Source of the DNA: CAVSVP01 sp963731125
GTDB taxonomy: Bacteria > Pseudomonadota > Gammaproteobacteria > Competibacterales > Competibacteraceae
Length of the DNA stretch: 64,000 nucleotides
NCBI GenBank assembly: GCA_963731125.1
Contig: CAVSVP010000033.1
Coordinates: forward strand, 112,375 to 176,374
Direction: 5' to 3'
In this document: one piece after another, positions 31,585 to 39,908 of the stretch
How the letters are laid out: each line of letters begins with the position of its first letter
Numbering within the stretch: position 1 is the first letter of the stretch
The notes under the pieces: generated by a model
Seen by the model: the letters and a program-made list of their open reading frames with translations, nothing else
Told to the model about the DNA's origin: nothing
Databases searched by the model: none
Made by a program: the position numbers and the translations under genes

Positions 31585-32335
31585 GTTCACCTCGAGTGAG
31601 AAATTCGTGCACCTTGGGGTTGTGGCATTCTTTTAGCAATATTTTGGGGTCTCCGCTGGCAACCATCGTCTTGGTGTCCGCATCAAGAAACACGGAGTTA
31701 TTGCCGATGGTAAAAATGCTGGCCAATTCGTGAGTGACCACCACGATTGTGGTACCAAGGCTATCCCGCAGTTCCAGGATAAGCTCATCCAAGCGCCGCG
31801 AGCTGATAGGATCCAGGCCTGCCGAGGGCTCATCAAAAAACAAAATGTCGGGATCCAGCGCTATCGCCCGAGCCAGACCCGCCCGCTTGCGCATTCCTCC
31901 GCTGATTTGCGCCGGGTAGAAATCTTCAAAACCGGCCAAGCCTACCAGAGCCAGCTTTAATGAAACGACGTCGTTGATTTCATCGGCACTGAGATCCATG
32001 TATTCTGCGAGGGGCAGGGCCACGTTTTCCGCCAACGTCATCGAACTCCACAGCGCCCCGCTCTGATAGAGGACACCGAAGTGGCGCATCATCTGCTCCC
32101 GTTCCCCGGGTGCTATGTCCCAGAGGCTTTGTCCCGCAAAGCACACGTTGCCGCGAGCCGGCTTCAGTAAACCGATAAGGTGGCGCATCAAGGTGCTTTT
32201 TCCGCAACCGCTATCTCCCATAATAATAAAAATATCACCGTAATTTACCGTAAAGTTCAGATTCCGTTGAATGACAAAGTCGCCATAGGCCATGGTCAGA
32301 TTGTTTACGACGATATGGGCGCCTGAGTGGGTCAT
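31568..32335 (-). CDS. MlaF-like ABC ATPase
   Basis: The 255-residue ATPase has Walker A GDSGCGKST near 40, a signature Ile-Ser-Gly-Gly-Met-Arg-Lys-Arg-Ala-Gly-Leu-Ala-Arg-Ala that is typical of the MlaF/Ttg2A group, and Walker B Ile-Leu-Phe-Phe-Asp-Glu-Pro-Ser-Ala-Gly-Leu-Asp-Pro. It lies 22 bases after the permease gene and overlaps the MCE gene. It would drive phospholipid movement between the membranes; the direction (import or export) cannot be decided from sequence. Confidence 0.92.
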   Translation of the reverse strand: MTHSGAHIVVNNLTMAYGDFVIQRNLNFTVNYGDIFIIMGDSGCGKSTLMRHLIGLLKPARGNVCFAGQSLWDIAPGEREQMMRHFGVLYQSGALWSSMTLAENVALPLAEYMDLSADEINDVVSLKLALVGLAGFEDFYPAQISGGMRKRAGLARAIALDPDILFFDEPSAGLDPISSRRLDELILELRDSLGTTIVVVTHELASIFTIGNNSVFLDADTKTMVASGDPKILLKECHNPKVHEFLTRGEHEQAS

Positions 32336-32357
32336 CAGCTAGGGTTTTCTACAGCAT

Positions 32358-33566
32358 TTAGATGCCAAGCACATTAAACAGAACCGCAAAGATGGCATCA
32401 GTGACAATGACGCATACGATGCCAGTGACCACTGCTGAGGTTGCGGCAATACCCACCGCGGCGGAACTGCGCCCGCACTGAATGCCGCGTAAGCAACCGG
32501 CAATCGCCACCAGGGCACCGAATAGGATGCTTTTGATCAGTCCTGTTCCAAAATCAAGCAACGTTACTGCCGACTGGGTCTGGTAATAATACTGGAGTAC
32601 GCCTAAGTCCAGCATGCCGATTCCCACAACGGCACCCCCGAGGATACCGACCAGGTTCGCATAAAGTGTCAGCAACGGCATCATTAGCATCAGGGCCAAC
32701 ATCCGCGGCATCACCAGAAACTCCATGGGAGGAATTCCCAGGGTCTTAAAAGCATCGATCTCTTCATTAACCTGCATGGTGCCCAACTGGGCCGCAAAAG
32801 CAGCACCCGTGCGACCCGCCACAATAATCGCGGCCATCATAGGACCCATTTCCCTGGCCATGGCCAGGCCTACCAGATCGGCCACATAAATCTGCGCTCC
32901 GAACTGACGAAGCTGCACAGCGCCCACGAAAGCCAGAATAAGACCCACGAGAAAACTGATTAAGGATACAATGGCTAGCGCTTGTGGTCCCACTTCCTGA
33001 ATGGTCAATGCCAGGTCAGATTTTCGATAGCGTGCTTTGCCACGTAGCAGACTGGCAAAGGCAAGAGTGGCTGCGCCGATAAAACTGACGATTTCCATTG
33101 TGGCGCGATAGGTGGCCATGGCTTGCTGACCGATACCAGCTAGCCATGATGACCGCTTTGCCACTTTCTGGGTTGTTCTGGAAGGAACCGCTTTCGCCAG
33201 CTGCAAAAGGCGCCTGACGCCCTCGGGGAGTCCCTGTTCCTCGACAGTGATCTGGTGCTGAACGCTTTGCTGCGACACCTTTTCGAGAAAAGTGAGCAGG
33301 CCCGTGTCCCAGGCAGTCAGGTTGCGGGTATCAAAGCTTACCCGTTTGACCGAGGGTCCGGCCGCGATTTGCCGTTCTACCTCAGTGGTCGACGGTAAAG
33401 CATCCCGTAAGCGCCAGCTTCCCGATAGGGAAATCAGTAAAGTCTCATCATTCGGGTGTGCAAAGTTGATTTGCCAAGGGTGAATTGTGTTCACCAGTTT
33501 TTTTGGATCGCGTTGTTTCTGGTTAACGATTGCCTTAAGGCGGAACTTGTTGGAGGATACGTCCAC
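32358..33566 (-). CDS. MlaE-like permease with N-terminal STAS domain
   Basis: The 402-residue protein has a STAS-like N-terminal domain (about 35-125, with Val-Ser-Phe-Asp-Thr-Arg-Asn-Leu-Thr-Ala-Trp-Asp) joined to an MlaE/YrbE permease with five or six helices and the family block Glu-Met-Gly-Pro-Met-Met-Ala-Ala-Ile-Ile-Val-Ala-Gly-Arg-Thr-Gly-Ala. In E. coli the STAS protein MlaB is separate; here it is fused, a known arrangement. It heads a five-gene operon. The GTG start at 33566 overlaps a REP-like palindrome, so the true start may be slightly downstream. Confidence 0.9.
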   Translation of the reverse strand: MDVSSNKFRLKAIVNQKQRDPKKLVNTIHPWQINFAHPNDETLLISLSGSWRLRDALPSTTEVERQIAAGPSVKRVSFDTRNLTAWDTGLLTFLEKVSQQSVQHQITVEEQGLPEGVRRLLQLAKAVPSRTTQKVAKRSSWLAGIGQQAMATYRATMEIVSFIGAATLAFASLLRGKARYRKSDLALTIQEVGPQALAIVSLISFLVGLILAFVGAVQLRQFGAQIYVADLVGLAMAREMGPMMAAIIVAGRTGAAFAAQLGTMQVNEEIDAFKTLGIPPMEFLVMPRMLALMLMMPLLTLYANLVGILGGAVVGIGMLDLGVLQYYYQTQSAVTLLDFGTGLIKSILFGALVAIAGCLRGIQCGRSSAAVGIAATSAVVTGIVCVIVTDAIFAVLFNVLGI

Positions 33567-33592
33567 CTGTAGGAGCGAGCTTGCTCGCGAAC
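33563..33592. repeat. REP-like palindrome
   Basis: The sequence CCTGTAGGAGCGAGCTTGCT followed by CGCGAA contains the palindrome GAGCGAGC-TT-GCTCGC and matches the well-known Pseudomonas-type REP unit. It sits at the proposed start of the MlaE-like gene. Only one copy is seen in the window. Confidence 0.7.
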
Positions 33593-33673
33593 TTAACCTG
33601 TGATGTCCCTTTGTCTTTTAATGACTCATGGCCGGCAGGCGTTCCTTTGCCCACCGGCTGGGTTCAAGACATC

Positions 33674-34363
33674 TCAGCTTGATAGAGCTTCCTGGAGTGC
33701 TTCGGCGTCATCGGTGGTGATGGTTCTGTCGAGAACGATCGCGGAAGTGGGTGCCTCCTGACCATAGTAATCCGCGTTTAGTCCGTTGCGCGGTTGATTG
33801 ACACCGCCCTTGAGGTTCAAGCCGGCAAAGGCGCCCTTGGCACGAGCGAAGTAATACACGTCGGATAGCTGATCGGTGGACAAGGGTTTACCCTTGAAGC
33901 CTTCCCCGGCGGCAACGCTGATGTTAGTGCCAAGCTCTACTTCACCGCTGGCAAACCGCTGCAATGTCTGATCATTCATAATAATCATCAACACACTGGC
34001 TGACTCAACCCCGGCCTGAAGACCGAAGCTAGCAGCGCCATAGGTGATAAAGGCCGGGCTGCTCCAGCCGCCTGCGTCGGTCCGGCTGAGCAGCACACCG
34101 GTGCCGCCTTCACCGCCGAAGACAAAGGCGCCTTTGAGAATGTTGGGATAAATAACGACACCACTGGCCCTGGCGAGAAGCGCATCCACGTCTTCTTGAC
34201 CCCGGAACTCTTGCGCAGCGATGGCCGCCTGATCGACGGTGGCCTGTAGTTCAGCTTTTTTCTCATTATTCTCACCGCCGGACGTTGCGTGTTGCGTGGA
34301 AGCCGTTGAACAGCCGACCAGCGCCACGGCAACCGCCAGGGCAAGAAACAATCTGCATTTCAT
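33674..34363 (-). CDS. SYLF/Ysc84-domain lipoprotein
   Basis: The 229-residue protein has a lipoprotein signal with Leu-Val-Gly-Cys (Cys18) and a SYLF domain: Ala-Ser-Gly-Val-Val-Ile-Tyr-Pro-Asn-Ile-Leu-Lys-Gly-Ala-Phe-Val-Phe-Gly-Gly-Glu-Gly-Gly, then Tyr-Gly-Ala-Ala-Ser-Phe-Gly-Leu-Gln-Ala-Gly. SYLF domains bind phospholipids, which fits its place beside the lipid-transport operon. Its stop lies 107 bases from the start of that operon, so shared transcription is possible but not shown. Confidence 0.9.
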   Translation of the reverse strand: MKCRLFLALAVAVALVGCSTASTQHATSGGENNEKKAELQATVDQAAIAAQEFRGQEDVDALLARASGVVIYPNILKGAFVFGGEGGTGVLLSRTDAGGWSSPAFITYGAASFGLQAGVESASVLMIIMNDQTLQRFASGEVELGTNISVAAGEGFKGKPLSTDQLSDVYYFARAKGAFAGLNLKGGVNQPRNGLNADYYGQEAPTSAIVLDRTITTDDAEALQEALSS

Positions 34364-34551
34364 AGGTTCTATTCTCCTCTGATGGGAAAAGTAAGTTACT
34401 GATAAAATGATATTAATTCAATGGTGATCTGGTGATAATGGATGGTCATGCCTATTCGTCAGGCCGTGATGACAGGCGGAAACCTGTCCGGTAGCGGAGC
34501 GGGTATGACCGGGATCGACTTTATCATGGAGTGGTTAGCGATAGAAAGACT

Positions 34552-34653
34552 CTACTCGCTCACCTGCATATTGCCGACGATGCCGCCCATGACACCGCCA
34601 AGAGCCGCGTCCACTCCGGCATTACCCCCGGCAATTGCGGAAATACCCGCATC
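34552..34653 (-). pseudogene. Possible glycine-zipper protein remnant
   Basis: In one minus-strand frame about 33 residues read Ala-Gly-Ile-Ser-Ala-Ile-Ala-Gly-Gly-Asn-Ala-Gly followed by Gly-Gly-Val-Met-Gly-Gly-Ile-Val-Gly-Asn-Met and a stop. The pattern resembles the glycine-zipper tail of small envelope proteins. A stop codon lies just upstream and no start is present, so it is at most a fragment. Confidence 0.25.
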
Positions 34654-34723
34654 TTATAATCAATACCAAAGAAAGATAAGCGATGGTTTATGAAATAGCC
34701 GGGATAACAGATTCAGTTGATGT

Positions 34724-35242
34724 TTACGACACGTCGGGCGGCTCATCGTTGATGGGATTCGGCTTCGATGGTGTTTCTCCGAAACTATCATCAATGGCAG
34801 TGATCTGGCCGTTACTAACATACAGTCGTCTGCCGCGCGCATAGACCCATTGTTCTTGAGGTTCAGGCGTATCCGTGAGTGTACGAACATAAAAAGGATC
34901 ACCCCAGGACAAACGGGCGGCTTCTGCAGGCATTCCTATCCATACCTCACCCCGCTGGATCTTGATAATTTGCTGATCCTCCAGACCAACTTCTTCAATC
35001 CAAGCATTACCCTCGGTGACGGCTTGTTGATAGTCGCTAATGGAGATTTCTTCCAGCAGCCGGCAGGTGGCTGAGTGTTTTTCCATTTTCAGTTTAGCCG
35101 ACTCAATACAAGGCCCTCGTAGTTGTTCAGGGCGTAGATAATCTACAGATACACAGCTATTCAGTCCGCTGCTGCCCAAGACAGTAGAAATGACGAGTGT
35201 CAAAAATGTTTTAAATTTCTTGGGAATTATCAACATTGGCAT
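34724..35242 (-). CDS. Putative lipoprotein with a BamE-like C-terminal part
   Basis: The 172-residue product has a hydrophobic N-terminus ending Leu-Asn-Ser-Cys (Cys30), an atypical lipobox. The second half reads Gly-Glu-Val-Trp-Ile-Gly-Met-Pro-Ala-Glu-Ala-Ala, Trp-Gly-Asp-Pro and Gln-Trp-Val-Tyr then Leu-Tyr-Val-Ser-Asn-Gly-Gln-Ile, an order seen in BamE/SmpA-like folds. I infer an envelope protein, not a specific role. It appears to stand alone. Confidence 0.6.
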   Translation of the reverse strand: MPMLIIPKKFKTFLTLVISTVLGSSGLNSCVSVDYLRPEQLRGPCIESAKLKMEKHSATCRLLEEISISDYQQAVTEGNAWIEEVGLEDQQIIKIQRGEVWIGMPAEAARLSWGDPFYVRTLTDTPEPQEQWVYARGRRLYVSNGQITAIDDSFGETPSKPNPINDEPPDVS

Positions 35243-35991
35243 ACAGGGCTTCTCTGCGAATCGAGAGCGGGCTTTTTGGGCACATATCCACTCATTAAGC
35301 GTTTGCTCTATGTTTTTATTGCTTAGATGTTACTATGCTTTATGCCGTTCCCCAAATTGAGGATGCATAAGCTGCGGTGTCATCAGCGGCACACCGGGGC
35401 GTGTGCGCCCGCGAGTCCAGGCAGGTTATCGTTCAATTGACTACGGGCGAATCTAAAACGTGGGGAAAGGGTGCAGAAGCGCAAGCGTCTGATCCAATCG
35501 CTCATTCACCCAAGCCAGTCGAAGGTGCAGTAGATGATCGAAACCGGTTTCACTCCAATGCATATCCACGCCTTTGCAACAAACAACCGGGGAATGCGAA
35601 ATATTAGTAGATTCGAGATCGTCGCTTTTAGCTCTGTCGATAGGTTAGAGGCGGTGATAAGCGGTACGAACAAGACTGTAGACCGGCTTAACGCGATAAG
35701 CACCATTGCCAATCCCATGGGCCATCCGGCTGGTTTTGTTCGATGACGGTGACTCTACCTGCATCGTTGATTCTCCTCACAGTTTAAGTTGCTGACTCTT
35801 GGTGATCGATTGCCATCCTGTGGAGCCGCCTTCCCTGGTGGCTACTTGGGTATCCCTACAACGCCATGAACATGTCATCGTAGCAGTCGTGCTCGATAAT
35901 GCAATTGCCGTCGAGGCCAACATGCCTTCTGGGGCATTCAACCGAAAACCACCCAAACGCCACGCGTGACGACTGATTAAGACACACCGAA
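35243..35991. other. Intergenic region without supported gene
   Basis: About 750 bases precede the CheB-CheR gene. Several overlapping short frames exist on both strands but none shows a recognised motif, a good ribosome site or consistent coding character. A decayed gene is possible. The promoter of the downstream signalling operon should lie at its right end. Confidence 0.4.
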
Positions 35992-38900
35992 ATGGCCGGA
36001 AAGAAATCTCAATCACCTAAAGATATCGCCAAGCCTCACACCCGGAAGAAGCATCAGAATGCCTCTACCGAAGCGGAAACCACGCCTTCGGAAAAGGAGA
36101 AAGCAGTGACCCCTGACCAACGCACCCGCTTTCCCATTGTCGCCATAGGGGCTTCGGCCGGTGGCCTAGAGGCGTTGGAACAATTCTTCACTCATACTCC
36201 CTCTGACTGTGGCTTGGCATTTGTTCTGGTTCAACACCTGGATCCCACTCACAACAGCATCCTGGGCCAGTTGCTCCAACACTTCACCCAGATGCACGTG
36301 GTCGAGGTGAAGGACGGCGTGGAGGTTCAACCGAACTGGGTTTACGTCATTCCACCGAACCGTGATATGGCGATTTTCCACGGCAAGCTTCAGCTCATCG
36401 AACCGACCAAGCCGCGGGGTTTGAGGCTACCCATTGATTTCTTTTTTCGCGCTCTGGCGCAGGACCAGCAGGAGCAGCAGGAGCGGGCAATAGGTATCGT
36501 ACTATCCGGCACGGGTACCGACGGCACCCTGGGATTGAAGGCCATTAAGGAAGCCGGCGGGATGGCTATGGTCCAGGACCCGGCATCGGCTCAGTTTGAC
36601 GGTATGCCGAGAAGCGCCATCGCCACCGGCCTGGTGGATTTTATTCTGCCGCCGGACAAGATGCTGGAGCGATTGCTGGTTTATACGCGGCAAATTTCGA
36701 GCTTCGGAATTACGACGCTCGCCGCACCGGCGACTAAGATCACCGATCATTTACAGCAAATAGTTGTTCTGCTGCACGCCCAGACCGGGCACGATTTCTC
36801 CGGCTATAAGCAAAACACCATCATCCGCCGGATCGAAAGACGCATGATAGTGAACCAGATTGATGAGATCGCTCACTATGTCCGTTATCTGCAACAGAAT
36901 TCCATGGAAGTGGAAACTCTGTTCAAGAACCTATTAATCGGCGTTTCCAATTTTTTCCGCGATCCGGATGCCTTTGAGGTACTCAAGGAAAAGATAATCC
37001 CGGCTCTCCTTAAAGACAGAAATCTCAACGACCCCGTGCGGATCTGGGTACCGGCCTGCGCCAGCGGTGAAGAAGCCTATTCCATCGCTATGCTGGTTCA
37101 GGAGTGCATGAGCGCATTGCAACAAACCGCCTACAAGGTGCAGATCTTTGCCACCGATATTGATAACGAGGCTATTGACATGGCCCGTGCGGGTCGTTAT
37201 CCGGACACCATTGCCATTGACGTCTCAGCGGAACGCCTGCAGAAATTCTTCTGCAGAGAGGACGATAGTTATCAGATCAAAAAATTCATTCGCGAAATGG
37301 TAATTTTTGCCATCCAAAACCTCATTAAAGACCCACCTTTCTCCAATTTGGATCTGATCAGTTGCCGAAATCTACTGATTTACATGGAAGCGGAACTGCA
37401 GAAAAAAGTGCTCCCCGTCTTCCACTATGCCTTGAACCCGGATGGCTATCTGTTTCTCGGTAGCTCGGAGAGTATCGGTAGCACCACCGACCTGTTCACT
37501 CCCTTGGATAGAAAGTGGAGGCTTTTCCAACGCAAAAATGATGTATCTCCCCGTAAACCAGGCATGAATGTGCCCTTCTCGCCTTTGCCGCCCTTGTTGA
37601 GTGCGCCTCGCGTGCAAGCGGATCAGGAAATCAAACATGAGCATAATATAAGCTTTCGCGAATTCACTGAACGACTGCTGCTCGAGCATTACTCGCCCGC
37701 CTGTGTGATCGTCAGTAATACCTACGACCTGCTCTACATTCAAGGCCGAACGGGAAAATATCTGGAACCGGCCACTGGAGAAGCCAATCTGAATATCCTG
37801 AAGATGGCGCGCCGGGGCTTGCAGCTTGAGCTGATCAGCGCCCTGCGGGAAGTCGTAGTCACGCAAAATGACATCTGCCGGAAAGGCCTGCGAGTAAACA
37901 CCGACGGTGAGCCCCAGGTCATTAATCTTACCGTCAAACCCATTCTGGAACCGCTTTCTTTGCGCGGATTGATAGCCATCATATTCGAGGATAGCACCTC
38001 TTCAGAGCGTCCCGAGGCAACGCCGCCGGAAGGGTTGAAAGAAAGCACCGGGCAGGTTGCAGAGCTCGAAAGTGAGTTGAAGTCCACCAGGGAATACCTC
38101 CAGGCCACTATCGAAGAGCTGGAAACCTCCGTTGAAGAGCTCAGATCGGCAAACGAGGAGTTGCAGTCCGCCAACGAAGAATTGCAGAGCACCAACGAGG
38201 AGCTCGAGACCTCAAGGGAGGAGTTGCAATCGGTCAATGAGGAGCTGGTGACTGTTAATTCAGAACATGAAAGCAAAATACAAGAGTTATCCAAGGCTAA
38301 CAACGACCTCAACAATCTGCTGGCCGGCACCCAAATCGGCACCCTGTTCCTGGACGATAATCTCTTTATTCAACGTTTCACGCCGGCAGTCACCAGAGCC
38401 GTCAATTTAATCCCCGGCGATATCGGCCGGCCGCTTAGCCATGTTTCCTCAAACCTCTACTACGACCGTCTGGTCGAGGATGCGCGGGAAGTTCTCGATA
38501 CGTTGAACAACAAGGAAAAAGAAGTCGAAACCAAGGACGGGCGCTGGTACAACGTGCGCATCCTACCTTATCGCACCACAGAGAATGTTATCCAAGGGGC
38601 GGTGATCACGTTCTCCGATATTACCGAGCAGAAGCAGGCCCAGGAGCAACTGCGCAAGTTGACTCGGGTAATCAAGCAAAGCCCCGCTATGGTAGTGATC
38701 ACGGATACCGGGGGTAACATCGAATACGTAAACCCGAAGTTTACCGACGTTACCGGCCACTTGCCGCAAGAAGTGTCCGGTAGCCAATATTCGCTGCTGC
38801 GGGGAGAAAATTTGTCAGAGCAACAGCAAAAGGAGCTGCGGGAGACGTTAACGACCGGGCGGGAATGGCGGGGGGAAATTAAAAGCAAGAAGAAGAACGG

Positions 38901-39903
38901 CGAACTGTATTGGGAGTCGGCCTCTGTTTCATCCCTCAAAGATAGCAATGGACGGATCACGCATTTTGTGCTGGTGAGTGAAGATATCACCGAGCGCAGG
39001 AAAACAGACCGCTTGGCTACCGTGATACGTGACTCAAACGATGCCATCACATCACAGGATTTCGAAGGCAGAATCCTGGCCTGGAACCGAGGCGCGGAAC
39101 AGATGTACGGTTGGCGCGAGGAGGAGGCGCTGGCAATGAACATCCTTGACATGGTGCCGGAGTCCAAGAAAAAGGAGACGCTGACGCTGATCGAGAGGAT
39201 CGCCCGGGGGGACAGCGTAAAGTCGCTCACAACGCGGCGGGTTACTAAGGATGGTAGAATAATGGATGTTTGGTTAACCATCACGACGCTAACCGATGCG
39301 GCCGGAAGACCAACCGCGATTGCTACCACCGAGCGTGATGTGACGCGGCACAAGCAGGTGGAAAATGCCCTGCGTAGGGTCGGGAGGTTCCTCCAGGTGC
39401 TCGCCGAATGGAATCGAGCACTGGAGAGCGCCGGAGACGAAGTTCAACGGTTGACGACGTTGTGCCGTCTCATGGTGGATAGCACAGGTTATCGTGGTGT
39501 TTGTGTAAGCCTTACTGGTGAGAACGCCGCATGGAGCGTCACACCGGTGGCCCAGGCCGGGTTCAGTAGCCGGCCTCTTGATTCCGTCGCTATTCCCCGG
39601 GTCGATGCCGACAAGGAGCCGGTGGCAACGACGCTGCGGAGCGGGCAGCCCGTCGCCGTGCGCCATATTGACACCGATCCCGCCGGTCAGCCATGGCGTT
39701 CGGAGGCCGCGCAATACGGCTATGCATCGCTGATAGCCTTGCCGCTCTTGGAAAGTGCGCAGATCCTTGGCGCTTTGTTCATCTATGCCACCGAAGCTGA
39801 CGCCTTTGACCCGCCGGAAATCGAGTTACTGGAAACATTGGCCAACTGCATAGCCCACGGTCTCCACGCGGTTCGCACAAACCCGGCGCAATCGCAGCAA
39901 TAA
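35992..39903 (+). CDS. CheB-CheR fusion with PAS and GAF domains, no kinase
   Basis: The 1303-residue protein has a CheB methylesterase domain (about 45-225; Ser55, His82, Asp177), a CheR methyltransferase (about 245-500, with Ala-Cys-Ala-Ser-Gly-Glu-Glu-Ala-Tyr-Ser), an Asn-Glu-Glu-Leu coiled coil (about 690-770), three PAS domains and a C-terminal GAF domain. Unlike the relative at 7.5 kb it has no HisKA, HATPase or receiver. Its partner is most likely the GGDEF-EAL protein whose gene begins five bases later. The N-terminus is a basic, low-complexity tail of about 40 residues. Confidence 0.9.
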   Translation: MAGKKSQSPKDIAKPHTRKKHQNASTEAETTPSEKEKAVTPDQRTRFPIVAIGASAGGLEALEQFFTHTPSDCGLAFVLVQHLDPTHNSILGQLLQHFTQMHVVEVKDGVEVQPNWVYVIPPNRDMAIFHGKLQLIEPTKPRGLRLPIDFFFRALAQDQQEQQERAIGIVLSGTGTDGTLGLKAIKEAGGMAMVQDPASAQFDGMPRSAIATGLVDFILPPDKMLERLLVYTRQISSFGITTLAAPATKITDHLQQIVVLLHAQTGHDFSGYKQNTIIRRIERRMIVNQIDEIAHYVRYLQQNSMEVETLFKNLLIGVSNFFRDPDAFEVLKEKIIPALLKDRNLNDPVRIWVPACASGEEAYSIAMLVQECMSALQQTAYKVQIFATDIDNEAIDMARAGRYPDTIAIDVSAERLQKFFCREDDSYQIKKFIREMVIFAIQNLIKDPPFSNLDLISCRNLLIYMEAELQKKVLPVFHYALNPDGYLFLGSSESIGSTTDLFTPLDRKWRLFQRKNDVSPRKPGMNVPFSPLPPLLSAPRVQADQEIKHEHNISFREFTERLLLEHYSPACVIVSNTYDLLYIQGRTGKYLEPATGEANLNILKMARRGLQLELISALREVVVTQNDICRKGLRVNTDGEPQVINLTVKPILEPLSLRGLIAIIFEDSTSSERPEATPPEGLKESTGQVAELESELKSTREYLQATIEELETSVEELRSANEELQSANEELQSTNEELETSREELQSVNEELVTVNSEHESKIQELSKANNDLNNLLAGTQIGTLFLDDNLFIQRFTPAVTRAVNLIPGDIGRPLSHVSSNLYYDRLVEDAREVLDTLNNKEKEVETKDGRWYNVRILPYRTTENVIQGAVITFSDITEQKQAQEQLRKLTRVIKQSPAMVVITDTGGNIEYVNPKFTDVTGHLPQEVSGSQYSLLRGENLSEQQQKELRETLTTGREWRGEIKSKKKNGELYWESASVSSLKDSNGRITHFVLVSEDITERRKTDRLATVIRDSNDAITSQDFEGRILAWNRGAEQMYGWREEEALAMNILDMVPESKKKETLTLIERIARGDSVKSLTTRRVTKDGRIMDVWLTITTLTDAAGRPTAIATTERDVTRHKQVENALRRVGRFLQVLAEWNRALESAGDEVQRLTTLCRLMVDSTGYRGVCVSLTGENAAWSVTPVAQAGFSSRPLDSVAIPRVDADKEPVATTLRSGQPVAVRHIDTDPAGQPWRSEAAQYGYASLIALPLLESAQILGALFIYATEADAFDPPEIELLETLANCIAHGLHAVRTNPAQSQQ

Positions 39904-39908
39904 CGACA

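Noticed and set aside
34442..34693. 83-codon plus-strand frame after the SYLF gene
   Set aside because: No ribosome site and no motif; the minus strand holds a glycine-zipper-like fragment that explains the Pro/Ala-rich text better.
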